DNA of 64,000 nt from a virus. Under the pieces are notes generated by a model. It saw nothing but the letters and a program-made list of their open reading frames with translations, made no database searches and was not told the DNA's origin. The position numbers were made by a program, and so were the translations under genes. Shown piece after piece: positions 19,101 to 26,900 of the stretch. Position 1 is the first letter of the stretch, and each line of letters opens with the position of its first letter. The stretch is taken from IMG/VR virus record IMGVR_UViG_3300044568_003873, positions 23,978-87,977 of that record. One strand, written 5' to 3'.

Positions 19101-20893
19101 GTGAGTTCGTAGGGTGGAAACCACATTATTCTTCCACCGTTAGGTCCCCTCTCACATAAAGGTAAATCCTGAACAGTATATCCTTGTTTGTTCGATGGTT
19201 TCCAAGCCAAGTTTTCAAGGGAAAACATGTATTTTTTTACCCCTTCGTTTGTTAAATTGGTCGAATCTTCACCTTTGGTTGGTGTAATATTAAGATTATA
19301 TGGCGAATCTAAGTTGGAGTAGGTAAACCCGCGGATGTTACGTGTTTTTTTCTGTAATCTACTCATCGTTGTGAATGGTTGATCTTTGGTGAATATCCTA
19401 CAATATTCAGCCCCTTTTTCAATACCATTTTCATTGACATATTTGATTACTTTAGAACCTTTAGTTATCTCTTTGTAGCCATCATTGAATATTTTGGATA
19501 CTTGGTTTATTGCATTACCAACACTTTCAAAGGCTTTTCCACCACCTGGGTTTGATAAAACTAATTGTTGTGTTTTATCTAATATTGAATCTTTTGTAAA
19601 TGCAAATCCGTCAGAAACCGTCCCTCCGAATGTCGAAGACGCATTTCCACCAAAGGTTGTGCCATTAGGGCCTACAAAAGCACCAATAGGTGTTGTTTCC
19701 GCACCCGCCCATGAAAAACCTCCTTGAATATCTCCTTGATTATAGAATGATCTACCGGCAAATCCGAATCTGAAAGTACCGTCTAACCCTTCCCCTTCAT
19801 ATGTTTTTCCCAAAATGGTATAACCATAAACAGGAACACCATCCATACCCGATGGTTGTTCATTTGGTGGTGCGACTAAATTAGGGATCGGTGTTTGTTG
19901 TGTTCCAAGATAGTATTGTCCCGCGGGTGGTTGTGTTCCACCCAGTGCTCTACCTAATTCGGCTATTGATTGTATCCCCTGTCCAAGTAAGGTCTGAGCA
20001 GCTTGTACTTGAGAACTTCTGTATTCGGGTCTATACTTGTTAAATTCAAGATTATTGAATAAAACAGATTTTTGACCTCCACCTGTGTTTTGTAAAAAGT
20101 TATATGAAGGGTCTAATTCGGGTCTACCAATTCCTATAACAGATGAAATCGCTTGTCTTAAGTCGTTTACAATTCTCCCACCTACAGTTGTTTGTTCGTT
20201 TGCCGTGACTGGTGCCGAATCGTCAAAGTAATCTCCGGGAATCCAAGAATATGGACTATACACACCTGTGATCCTTGAAACTAAATCTAATCCTTTACCC
20301 ACCAAATTGTCAGGTTGTGAAATCTGCCAATTTCTTTCTATCAAAGTTCGGTTCCCCGTTAATAACGCAGTTGCTTCGTAAGGATCCGATAATGCGTCCA
20401 ATAAATTGATTCGTCCAAAAGTTTCTTCTCTAATTTCTTGACCAATTCTATATTGAAACTGTTGTTTCAACAAATCAGCAGAGATCTGCGCAAGTTTTGA
20501 GTCGTTACTTAATGACGCTTCCGAACCAACAGGGTTGATTTGGAATACAATGTTTTGTAGTGGGTAAAACGAAGCTACAAATGTGTAGTAGGTGTCTCTA
20601 TTTGTAACTATATTTTGAATGTCTTGTATGGAGATCGGAACCCCAAATCCATCTTGGGGCCCAAAAAAATTCAAAAGGTATTGTTTTTCTAAATATTCAG
20701 GATATATCTCTATCAATTCGGCTGAATCTTGGACCGCCATGTTCCTAAGTTTTATTGGAAATATACCATTTTCCCCTGAAACTTGGGTAGAGAAACTACC
20801 TTCTACGGTGTAGGGTGGAAGATTTCTGATAATATTATTTGTTCTGAAAAATTCAGAAATACTATTATCAAAACTTAATGGACTATATGGCAT
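16145..20893 (-). CDS. Giant baseplate protein with OmpA-like peptidoglycan-binding domain (1582 residues)
   Basis: The protein starts MPYSPLSFDNSISEFFRTNN and has a long Gly/Asn-rich N-terminal half, with repeated segments that resemble virion assembly surfaces. At about residues 800-915 is an OmpA-C/MotB-like domain: VTLNLVGNTSS, then NLSLSQRRIDSIKKYIL, then NDLLIIKEDPQGETN, then QNRNVRVLL. This matches the usual order of a beta strand, an NxxLSxxRA helix and a final NRRV strand. Such domains bind peptidoglycan non-covalently in bacterial envelopes. The C-terminal third has coiled-coil stretches (EYLKKIIKKMYTDHG). It lies between gp51-like and gp53-like genes. I infer a baseplate part that touches the cell wall on injection. 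Confidence 0.8.
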   Translation of the reverse strand: MPYSPLSFDNSISEFFRTNNIIRNLPPYTVEGSFSTQVSGENGIFPIKLRNMAVQDSAELIEIYPEYLEKQYLLNFFGPQDGFGVPISIQDIQNIVTNRDTYYTFVASFYPLQNIVFQINPVGSEASLSNDSKLAQISADLLKQQFQYRIGQEIREETFGRINLLDALSDPYEATALLTGNRTLIERNWQISQPDNLVGKGLDLVSRITGVYSPYSWIPGDYFDDSAPVTANEQTTVGGRIVNDLRQAISSVIGIGRPELDPSYNFLQNTGGGQKSVLFNNLEFNKYRPEYRSSQVQAAQTLLGQGIQSIAELGRALGGTQPPAGQYYLGTQQTPIPNLVAPPNEQPSGMDGVPVYGYTILGKTYEGEGLDGTFRFGFAGRSFYNQGDIQGGFSWAGAETTPIGAFVGPNGTTFGGNASSTFGGTVSDGFAFTKDSILDKTQQLVLSNPGGGKAFESVGNAINQVSKIFNDGYKEITKGSKVIKYVNENGIEKGAEYCRIFTKDQPFTTMSRLQKKTRNIRGFTYSNLDSPYNLNITPTKGEDSTNLTNEGVKKYMFSLENLAWKPSNKQGYTVQDLPLCERGPNGGRIMWFPPYELTFAETLSSQWNKTEFIGRPEPVYTYGNATRGGTLAFKIIVDHPSVLNLIVDKVMKGQTTEETNSILESFFSGCKEYDLYELAALYNTIPLTELQQIQEILNVTTNTTTVEGVITQLSTEQPITETNTEPQGPSKTDDVAVTVNPIVLPPVNTEILCYFRNKYPLPNQTVQSFQVYWDQYKNMKNTYVGCAASDQKESVGNFFQIVINENINDLNGLCDEIEELCNQKYKVTLNLVGNTSSIASDEYNLSLSQRRIDSIKKYILDYKGGTLGKFGLNDLLIIKEDPQGETNATSAEDGPLNQTVCSLLAIQNRNVRVLLDAQPPDPVPAPDDAIEETASPQNDINTDPKDLINGITPPLGQKTVTTTSETIRREISALPGLSKKVLRNLLTECSYFEMLKEDSPVIYDSLKEKLKYFHPAFHAITPEGLNSRLTFLNQCTRPGSTIPIINDRGQEVINDSENTSFGAPPICVLRVGDFYNTKIAINSISLSYEGLDINPEGIGIQPMIAAVQIAFDFIGGSGLKEPINRLQNALSFNYYANTEMYDERAEASEDTSVIDNNLYKQIQDNQRVKTQGDLSQQNNGGTYIGTVVATEVNGTGFTGTLSYEKIMNETKNGVKSYAFALTNNLKSISSDKGWGFMYEINNLKRNYQNGNFYTGSTTIYGSPQNIQGKVDEIFTTAQGYFENDEGYLMSGIAQEPLKNKTIRTVRKNLIEYITQKKNTVSSDVMLKISEINTNQVNLITNINKINYVTTQKSDGFFDNKGNSTIADVALPTTDSSSPFLEIFTLIEYIDYIINILDEYYVFDPTQYISNDGQYYYEYLTLYKEIVSEVNRLDVNREAEIDTLLDTIGTPVSGPGIVTQQTVSSISQATVSQPGFIDFLLKNVDDDEKSKTREYLKKIIKKMYTDHGYEKDKKETETQFNKITTEINSEFEVFEPFQNSTGFAFGIVQNISPNTTQIDELKNLYDGVNTGPNDSFNGKENFV

Positions 20894-20905
20894 CTATTTT
20901 TATTT

Positions 20906-20913
20906 TATAAATA
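20906..20913 (-). promoter_or_regulatory. TATTTAT-box promoter candidate
   Basis: Minus-strand TATTTATA followed by an A-rich stretch, 12 bases before the ATG of the 1582-residue baseplate gene. Confidence 0.4.
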
Positions 20914-20933
20914 GATGAATTTGAAATTTCTGA

Positions 20934-21131
20934 TCATCCTTTCCTTTTTTCATTTATTCTTTGAAATTCATCGGAAAGTTCTTTTATCATGAATTTTCTT
21001 TCGTAAACCGGCATCATTTGTAAGTCTTGGTAAGTCATAGACGTATTTCTCACCAAGTAATAGAACTCTTTGAGTTGTATTTGCTTGTAATCAGAAGAAA
21101 GGGCGAAAAAATTCAGCCCCAAAGGATACAT
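20934..21131 (-). CDS. Small baseplate-assembly protein, gp26/gp51 chaperone-like
   Basis: A 65-residue helical protein starting MYPLGLNFFALSSDYKQIQL, with YYLVRNTSMTYQDLQMMPVYERKFMIKELSDEF in the middle (given here in summary). The pattern 'small gene, M-P-[VI]-x-x-R-x-F-x-x-[KR]-x-L' is seen in the T4-like hub-assembly chaperones gp26/gp51, which share this motif. It starts inside the end of the gp26-like gene, 41 bases before that gene stops, in the +1 frame. GAGG lies 9 bases before its ATG, one of the few Shine-Dalgarno-like sites in the window, so independent or coupled initiation is likely. Confidence 0.65.
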   Translation of the reverse strand: MYPLGLNFFALSSDYKQIQLKEFYYLVRNTSMTYQDLQMMPVYERKFMIKELSDEFQRINEKRKG

Positions 21132-21846
21132 TGACCTGTACCTCTTCTCCTGACGGGGCTATAATTCTTTGTTTTAGGTCAAGTCTAGGTTCCAATCCTT
21201 CTAGTTCAGTTCTCAAAAATTTCGAATCGGCTATTGGAAGTATATTTATAAATCTTGATATATCACTTCTGTCTTCATTTCCGTCTATAGAGACAATATT
21301 CATCTCCAAACGTTTTGTGATTATTGGAACCACCATTCCCGAAGGATATGAGTCTCTTAGTTTTCTCAAAGCAAATTGATCTCCAAGAGTTAGTAATTTT
21401 ACTTTGACTTCATTTCCTGATTTTGGGAGTTTGATTGTAAAATGTCCACTTTGATCAGGTTCTTTTTCTAACTTTTTGAAGTTTAGTTCATCCAAATTTA
21501 TGTCGGTCTCAAACATTTCATTTGTTTTCGGGTCCGTTGTTTTAATTTTGTATTGTGATCCAAACGCAGTGTTTCTCAAAAAAACTAAAATTGCCTCAGC
21601 GTCTCCTTCCAAAAGTTGTTCTGGTTGAATGTCAGGTTCATATATTTTACTCCTCAGTAGAGTTATGATCATGTTGTTGACATCCTTGAGGTTTTGACTC
21701 ATTAATAGGTTTTCATCTGCTGCCGTAAGGTAACCGACCTTTAGTGATTTTTTCCCTGAATCATAAAATTTACCTTGTGAAGGTAATGGAACCACATCGT
21801 GTGGTAAGTTGAAATTTTCTTGTCCGTAAATTTTTGAAGTGTCCAT
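21091..21846 (-). CDS. 26: T4-type baseplate hub assembly protein, gp26-like
   Basis: The 251-residue protein resembles the T4 base plate protein family (gp26-type). It has the opening LPHDVVPLPSQGKFYDSGKK, then KVGYLTAADENLLMSQN, a helical segment on hub targeting (LLEGDAEAILVFLRNTAFG), and a C-terminal domain where the family usually carries cysteines but here has none (QRIIAPSGEEVQVNVSFGAEF). It functions in baseplate hub assembly in T4. It follows the tail tube gene, with a terminator hairpin ending about 7 bases before its ATG. Its end overlaps the chaperone-like gene by 41 bases. Confidence 0.78.
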   Translation of the reverse strand: MDTSKIYGQENFNLPHDVVPLPSQGKFYDSGKKSLKVGYLTAADENLLMSQNLKDVNNMIITLLRSKIYEPDIQPEQLLEGDAEAILVFLRNTAFGSQYKIKTTDPKTNEMFETDINLDELNFKKLEKEPDQSGHFTIKLPKSGNEVKVKLLTLGDQFALRKLRDSYPSGMVVPIITKRLEMNIVSIDGNEDRSDISRFINILPIADSKFLRTELEGLEPRLDLKQRIIAPSGEEVQVNVSFGAEFFRPFF

Positions 21847-21853
21847 AATAAAA

Positions 21854-21878
21854 AACCTCGGAGATTGGCTCCGAGGTT
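21854..21878 (-). terminator. Terminator after tail tube gene, hairpin abutting next start
   Basis: Nine-base perfect stem AACCTCGGA/TCCGAGGTT with a seven-base loop, followed on the minus strand by TTTTATT and then the ATG of the gp26-like gene. It terminates tube message; in readthrough message it would sit on the ribosome landing site. Confidence 0.82.
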
Positions 21879-21934
21879 AAAATAAACTGAAATATAATAA
21901 AGTCAATATCTCTTACAAATATATAATTATAAAC

Positions 21935-22423
21935 TTAATAAACAAGGATACATCTATCAGGACGAAGTGTTGCGGTAATAGTAGCAAGACCGTCTTCGCC
22001 ATACCCCAATGAATCAAAGTTAACATCAGTAAGGAACGTACCTTGTAGGATCCACTTTTCAACCACAACACCGGTTGGGTCTAAGAGTTCAAGGTCAATA
22101 TCCTTTTTGTAACCCGCAGCATAACCCATACGACCTGTAACGGACTCCGCATGTAATCTAACCCACTCCATCAGTGCTTGAGCTGCTGACGGTCCAATCG
22201 GGTCTCTAAAGGTGACGTTAATAGTGTCCCAATTGAATTTACCGGCAACATACGTTTCAGTATTCAAAAACGGAATAGCAACGGAATTGATAGTTATTTT
22301 TGGTCTTGAGGTTGACTCAACAAACCACTCATTTATACCCAAAGATGAAGGAAATCTGAGGATAAATCTATTTTTTCTTTTGGGTTCATAAGGAACCGGC
22401 ATTTTCATTAGTAAGTCTGCCAT
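21935..22423 (-). CDS. 19: Tail tube protein, T4 gp19
   Basis: The 162-residue protein matches gp19 in length (163 in T4) and pattern: MADLLMKMPVPYEPKRKNRF start, RFILRFPSSLGINEWFVES, TINSVAIPFLNTETYVAGKF, then TINVTFRDPIGPSAAQALMEW and a C-terminal LATITATLRPDRC. It stacks as hexameric rings forming the inner tube through which DNA passes. It is expressed between a TATTTAT-box leader and a strong terminator, which suits a very abundant protein. Confidence 0.95.
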   Translation of the reverse strand: MADLLMKMPVPYEPKRKNRFILRFPSSLGINEWFVESTSRPKITINSVAIPFLNTETYVAGKFNWDTINVTFRDPIGPSAAQALMEWVRLHAESVTGRMGYAAGYKKDIDLELLDPTGVVVEKWILQGTFLTDVNFDSLGYGEDGLATITATLRPDRCILVY

Positions 22424-22495
22424 ATTTTCTATTTACTTTTATTCAGTTTATTTTATTTCTTTATCTAGTTAGTTCACTAGGTTGTTTATTTTAAT

Positions 22496-22506
22496 TATAA
22501 ATATTA
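22496..22506 (-). promoter_or_regulatory. TATTTAT-box promoter candidate for tail tube
   Basis: Minus-strand TAATATTTATA about 72 bases before the gp19 ATG, just after the stop of the upstream HAD gene (22513). Confidence 0.45.
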
Positions 22507-22512
22507 TAATTT

Positions 22513-23376
22513 CTATTTTATTTCTTTTTTTTGTCCTCCATGTGTTGCAAAAACTTTTACTGGACTCTCTTCTGGATATTCTTTTTCTAGAAATCCTTTG
22601 ATTTTTTCTATATTTCTAAGATCGTCATCAGAAAATCCTATTTGGGGTACAAAAAAATTCTTTACATCATTCTTGAAAAATGCTCTGTTGTTTAATTTTG
22701 CAGACATTTCTTTTACATATCCTATGAATTCTCTTAATGCATTTATTTTACCTTGTTCCGGATTTTGAGCACTTCCCTCTCCATATGTCACTGGATAAAA
22801 TTTACACAAATTAAGGTATTCGTCTATCATTTGGGTTTTTGAAGAGTTTGTAACTTCACCTGTTAATTCACGATATTTTTTTAAATTTTCGTAACAAACA
22901 TTTCCATTCAAACCATTGTAGTTCATCAGAAGATAATTTTTACAAGCTTCTCGGATCGCTTTTGGTGAGTGACCTCTTGCTGTAATAATTGCAAATATAG
23001 ATCCTCCATTTAAACACTCTACAAAGTCGTTCCACGACGGACCGGGAGGTGCGGTAAGTGCATCAATTACAAATTGTTTATCACCAGCAACTGAGAAATG
23101 TCTAAAAGGATCTTTTGCAAAACCAACAATAGTGAGTCCGTGATAAATAAAGGGTTCTTTTCCGATTTGTTCACGGTATTTTGCAAAATCTTCACTACCC
23201 ATACCTACCTCTCTATTGTCATCAGATAAAACCAATATTTTGGTCGGCATATAAACAATATTGTCGTCCCAATCAAAAGCGTAATACTTTGAATCAGGGG
23301 TCAAGTCTTCATCAAAACCTTCAGAGAGGACTTTTTCCTCTACATATTCTGATATTATTTTTCGTAGTAGTTTCAT
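22513..23376 (-). CDS. HAD-superfamily phosphatase-like protein with head-targeting-type leader
   Basis: The 287-residue protein has the HAD nucleophile motif at 34-39 (FDWDDN, Asp35 and Asp37), a motif II Thr in AIITARGHS near residue 137, and a helical cap region between them. Members hydrolyse phosphate esters; T4 Pnk has a related 3'-phosphatase domain, but no kinase domain is present here. Before the enzyme is a leader MKLLRKIISEYVEEKVLSEG with two Ile/Leu-X-Glu sites (after residues 10 and 19), like the other leader proteins. It sits between the sheath and tube genes, which is not a normal place for a metabolic enzyme and supports packaging in the virion. Substrate unknown. Confidence 0.75.
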   Translation of the reverse strand: MKLLRKIISEYVEEKVLSEGFDEDLTPDSKYYAFDWDDNIVYMPTKILVLSDDNREVGMGSEDFAKYREQIGKEPFIYHGLTIVGFAKDPFRHFSVAGDKQFVIDALTAPPGPSWNDFVECLNGGSIFAIITARGHSPKAIREACKNYLLMNYNGLNGNVCYENLKKYRELTGEVTNSSKTQMIDEYLNLCKFYPVTYGEGSAQNPEQGKINALREFIGYVKEMSAKLNNRAFFKNDVKNFFVPQIGFSDDDLRNIEKIKGFLEKEYPEESPVKVFATHGGQKKEIK

Positions 23377-23383
23377 TTTTTAA

Positions 23384-23412
23384 AAAAGGGGGAGACCTTT
23401 TCTCCCCCTTTT
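23384..23412 (-). terminator. Intrinsic terminator after tail sheath
   Basis: Twelve-base stem AAAAGGGGGAGA/TCTCCCCCTTTT with a five-base loop, 13 bases after the sheath stop, ending in a T run on the minus strand. Confidence 0.9.
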
Positions 23413-23425
23413 ATTAAATAGTTGT

Positions 23426-26400
23426 TTAGATATTTTCGAATGATGCACCTGTTGGTGTGATTACAAATTCGATGTCAATAAATTCCAAAGATCTTGTTGG
23501 TTTGATGTAAATCTTACCAGTCAATTGGTTTCTATCAATATCTTCAGGAGAACTTGAAACCGTCACTCTGAAGTCCGTCAAACCTCTGTCCCTTCTTATA
23601 CCATCCAAGATTGGATTGACTGCGTCCAAGAAGTCTTGTCTAACTTGTTGGTCGTTTTGTTCGAAGAGAAGTCTCACAGCAACCGCTGAAATCAACTTAC
23701 GAGCTTGTAACAACAATCTTCTTACGTTGATTCTGTCAAGTGCCGACTCACGAACTTGGAGAGTTTTATTACCCCAAATCACAGGACCCACATCAGAGAA
23801 TGTTGCGATCGGGTTGATTCTTCCTTGATAAAGGATGTCTCTATCTTCTTGTGTGAGTTTTCTTCTTGCTTTGACCGCATTAACCAAACCTCTCGAGTAA
23901 CCCGCCGATGCAAACCAAGGGAAAGCAATGTTGTCGGTAAGAGCTAAGTTCCTTACAACCTCAGATGTTGGTGGGATCCAAAGATTTGTATTGTTCACAC
24001 TATCTTTTACCAAAATCCAAGGGTAGTATGTAGCGGTATAGTTCGAATCGATGTCACTGTCCTCTAAATTAACCACCGCATCTGTTGGGTAGATGAAGTC
24101 ATCAGGATTCGAGGTGGATGACACAAACATTTCATAATCGGGTGTAGTGGTAATGTAAATCGAGTCAGCTCTATCCTGTTCTACAATATCAATAGCGTCT
24201 AGTACCAAAGCTAAGTTATTTACATAATCAATACCCGGTGTTACAAATACGTTGATGTTGACAGACGCTGGATTATTGAATGTTTGGAAACCTTTGAGGT
24301 AAGCGTAGTAGTCAGTATTCGCCCACTCTGTGTTTTCACCATCGGTAATTTTCTTGAATGCTCCCCATCCTGACGCGTCAGGGAATTGAGCCGTTGCTGC
24401 GGCCCCAAGAAGATATTTTGTATCTCCGAGTTGGTAAGCGTCCGCGTTAGTTCTGTATTCTCTGTAGATGTCCCACCCGTCAAAACCACCTGCCGGTAAA
24501 ATAGTAAATTTACGTGAGAAAATTTTATAGTATGGACTTGATGAAGATGTTGGTTCTGCTTGGAAGGTAGCAACACCACATTGGTAAGCTGTTTGACCTG
24601 AAGTGACGTAAGTACTTGGTATTGTAATTGCACTTGCATTAACATCCATATGGAAACCTTGAGTTAGGTAGTTCCAATCTGCCGAGGTGGTGTCAGTAGC
24701 TATATTGTCAGGTAATTGTTTTCCTTTGTAGGAGAAGAAGTCAGCATCGAATCCTTGTACATTCGAAATACCCAAGTAAGTTCTTCTTACCTTATCTCCC
24801 GAACTTCTTACATTAGAAGCTCCACCACCCGCTGTTAGTACAGGAATGTTAAATGGAGGGGTATAAACAAGTTGACCAGGTGTGTAGTATTGTGTTTTAT
24901 AGACCAAGAAAGGTGAAATATTTGTTGAGTAATTTCTCGAAATATAACCTTCGAATCCACAAGGAAGTGCGTCAACTGGGTGACCCTCCACTAATTCGAG
25001 CATGATGTACTTAGATTTCAACTCATATTCACCATTAGCTGTTCCGACTTTCTGAGCGATGTAGCTCGGACTTGAAACATTCATCGTACAGTTTGCAAAT
25101 CTCTCTAAAACAACAGGATTTTCATCTGTGTCGTAGAAATCACGAACTAAAATGTCAAAGTTATTGTTTGCGAAAGACATGTTGACCAAAGAAATCTTAA
25201 TTTGTCTATTTGCATTGTTTCCGTCAGAAATTGAAATAAATCTGAACAATCTTTCCACTATATCACCACGCAGTTCTGAAACCACGTAAGGTGTCGCGGG
25301 TGTCTGATATTGTTCACAGTACCAACCGATAGTGTTAGGATCCAAACTTTGAGCGGAATCGAACGACACCAAACTTGTAGAGAGACCTCTAACTTTACCT
25401 TGGTTGTAAAGTGTCGCTAAAAGACCTGAATATTCCTCCTCGATGAACAAAGGAACCTCGGTTCTATCTTTGTTAAAGTTAGATCTACCAAATACTTTTC
25501 CGACAAAGTCGGTATTCGATGATTGGAAAGAAGTTTGGAAACTGAAGGTGACAGAATCTTTGGTAATACCAGAAACTGTGAAATTGTTGAAAGGATTTTG
25601 TGAAATACCATCCAAGTTGTCTAACATAACAACATCGGTAGTTCCTGTAACCTCATAAGTAGGATTAGTATTATCGGTGTATTGAGAAACTCCTCGAGAT
25701 CTGAATGTACCCACGATCAAATCATGTGAATCAGAATAAGTGTCAGCGGTATAGGAGTTCACAAAACCAACACAAGTTCCTGTATACGAACCTGTACCAT
25801 TGGTTACAAGAGTCGAAATACGAGAAGAGAATGAAAGACCTGAGTATGTATTATTTGTCAACTCAAACAAACCGTAGTACCAAGTGTCATTACTAACTGC
25901 TGTTAAATCAGCACTTGACTCGTTCAGATTATCACAACCAAAAACATTGACGAGTTCAGTGAAACCAGCAGCGGTGAGAGCGTTGAACGTACCGGCAGAT
26001 AAAGAACCATATACATATGCTGTATCACCAGATAAAGTATTATCGGAAATAACATCAAAAGCAAAACCCTCAAGTTCATCCAAGATAGTAGAACTTGTAC
26101 CATCTGCAAAAGTTACAGTGTTTCCAGTGACACTTGAAATATAAGAACTAGCACCACCACCTGAAAGAGTGATAGTTATACTAGTGGTTGATGCTGTTGT
26201 ACCGACGAAAGTGAAACCAAAGGTGCCCAAGTCAGAAGAAAGACCTATGGTGTTCACATCGGGATTAGATATTGTTTTGATAGACCAAGATGGTCCAGCA
26301 TCATATCCCGAAAGACCCAAAATTCTTGTTACAAAAAGTTGATTAGATTGTTGAAGATATGCTTTAGCTATATAAGCCGCTTCATATTTTGGGATTTGAG

Positions 26401-26608
26401 TGTTTACAAATTTGGTTGGATTGGTTCCTCCAAAATACAATTGGAATTCATCGAAATTTCTGATGAAGACGGGTTCAAACGCGGGTCCCTGTAAAGTCTC
26501 ACCGACGAGACCTAATGTGGTAACACCAACACTTTGAGCCACAAATGATAAGTCTCGTTCTGAAGTATATACTCCAGGAGATACGAATACTGAATTTGCT
26601 GTTGCCAT
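23426..26608 (-). CDS. 18: Tail sheath protein, T4 gp18 family, enlarged
   Basis: Contractile sheath subunit. The 1060-residue protein is much longer than T4 gp18 (659). The N-terminal polymerisation part is clear (FVSPGVYTSERDLSF, GLVGETLQGPAFEPV). The conserved C-terminal region is also clear (RINPIATFSDVGPVIWGNKT, DRINVRRLLLQARKLIS, LTDFRVTVSSSPEDID, LEFIDIEFVITPTG). The extra length lies between, in a Ser/Thr/Gly-rich region (about residues 100-300) that probably forms surface domains. It is expressed from a TATTTAT-box leader and ends at a strong terminator. The start has no Shine-Dalgarno (TTTTTAATCAAAAA before the ATG). Confidence 0.95.
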   Translation of the reverse strand: MATANSVFVSPGVYTSERDLSFVAQSVGVTTLGLVGETLQGPAFEPVFIRNFDEFQLYFGGTNPTKFVNTQIPKYEAAYIAKAYLQQSNQLFVTRILGLSGYDAGPSWSIKTISNPDVNTIGLSSDLGTFGFTFVGTTASTTSITITLSGGGASSYISSVTGNTVTFADGTSSTILDELEGFAFDVISDNTLSGDTAYVYGSLSAGTFNALTAAGFTELVNVFGCDNLNESSADLTAVSNDTWYYGLFELTNNTYSGLSFSSRISTLVTNGTGSYTGTCVGFVNSYTADTYSDSHDLIVGTFRSRGVSQYTDNTNPTYEVTGTTDVVMLDNLDGISQNPFNNFTVSGITKDSVTFSFQTSFQSSNTDFVGKVFGRSNFNKDRTEVPLFIEEEYSGLLATLYNQGKVRGLSTSLVSFDSAQSLDPNTIGWYCEQYQTPATPYVVSELRGDIVERLFRFISISDGNNANRQIKISLVNMSFANNNFDILVRDFYDTDENPVVLERFANCTMNVSSPSYIAQKVGTANGEYELKSKYIMLELVEGHPVDALPCGFEGYISRNYSTNISPFLVYKTQYYTPGQLVYTPPFNIPVLTAGGGASNVRSSGDKVRRTYLGISNVQGFDADFFSYKGKQLPDNIATDTTSADWNYLTQGFHMDVNASAITIPSTYVTSGQTAYQCGVATFQAEPTSSSSPYYKIFSRKFTILPAGGFDGWDIYREYRTNADAYQLGDTKYLLGAAATAQFPDASGWGAFKKITDGENTEWANTDYYAYLKGFQTFNNPASVNINVFVTPGIDYVNNLALVLDAIDIVEQDRADSIYITTTPDYEMFVSSTSNPDDFIYPTDAVVNLEDSDIDSNYTATYYPWILVKDSVNNTNLWIPPTSEVVRNLALTDNIAFPWFASAGYSRGLVNAVKARRKLTQEDRDILYQGRINPIATFSDVGPVIWGNKTLQVRESALDRINVRRLLLQARKLISAVAVRLLFEQNDQQVRQDFLDAVNPILDGIRRDRGLTDFRVTVSSSPEDIDRNQLTGKIYIKPTRSLEFIDIEFVITPTGASFENI

Positions 26609-26641
26609 TTTTTGATTAAAAATTCTTTACTTTTATTTTTT

Positions 26642-26652
26642 CATAAATATTA
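26642..26652 (-). promoter_or_regulatory. TATTTAT-box promoter candidate for tail sheath
   Basis: Minus-strand TAATATTTATG followed by AAAAAATAAAAG, 33 bases before the sheath ATG. Confidence 0.5.
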
Positions 26653-26759
26653 TGGAAAATCTCAAAAGAATGGGGTTACAAAACAAATTTTCAAAAAAAG
26701 ATAATTTTTTCTTCTTTTTTTATCCTTGATTTAATACGTCATTAACGTATATTTTCTAC

Positions 26760-26900
26760 ATGAAGAATATAAAAATATCAGAAGAACATCATTTAGTATT
26801 AAAAAATTACTGTATGAAGAATGGTATTAAAATACACAAATTTGTGGAAAAATTAATTACGGATAATTGTAAAAAAAAGAAAGACATATATGGTGAATGA
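26760..26900 (+). CDS. 46-residue ribbon-helix-helix-like protein on the opposite strand
   Basis: A short ORF on the plus strand inside an otherwise minus-strand block: MKNIKISEEHHLVLKNYC then NGIKIHKFVEKLITDN, ending KKKKDIYGE. The pattern (short strand, helix, turn, helix with FVEKLI) is like small ribbon-helix-helix regulators. It fills the sheath to gp15-like gap exactly: its TGA (26898-26900) abuts the stop of the gp15-like gene at 26901, tail to tail. No promoter is obvious upstream. A DNA-binding repressor is possible. At this length chance is possible too, though a complete fold pattern argues against it. Confidence 0.6.
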   Translation: MKNIKISEEHHLVLKNYCMKNGIKIHKFVEKLITDNCKKKKDIYGE

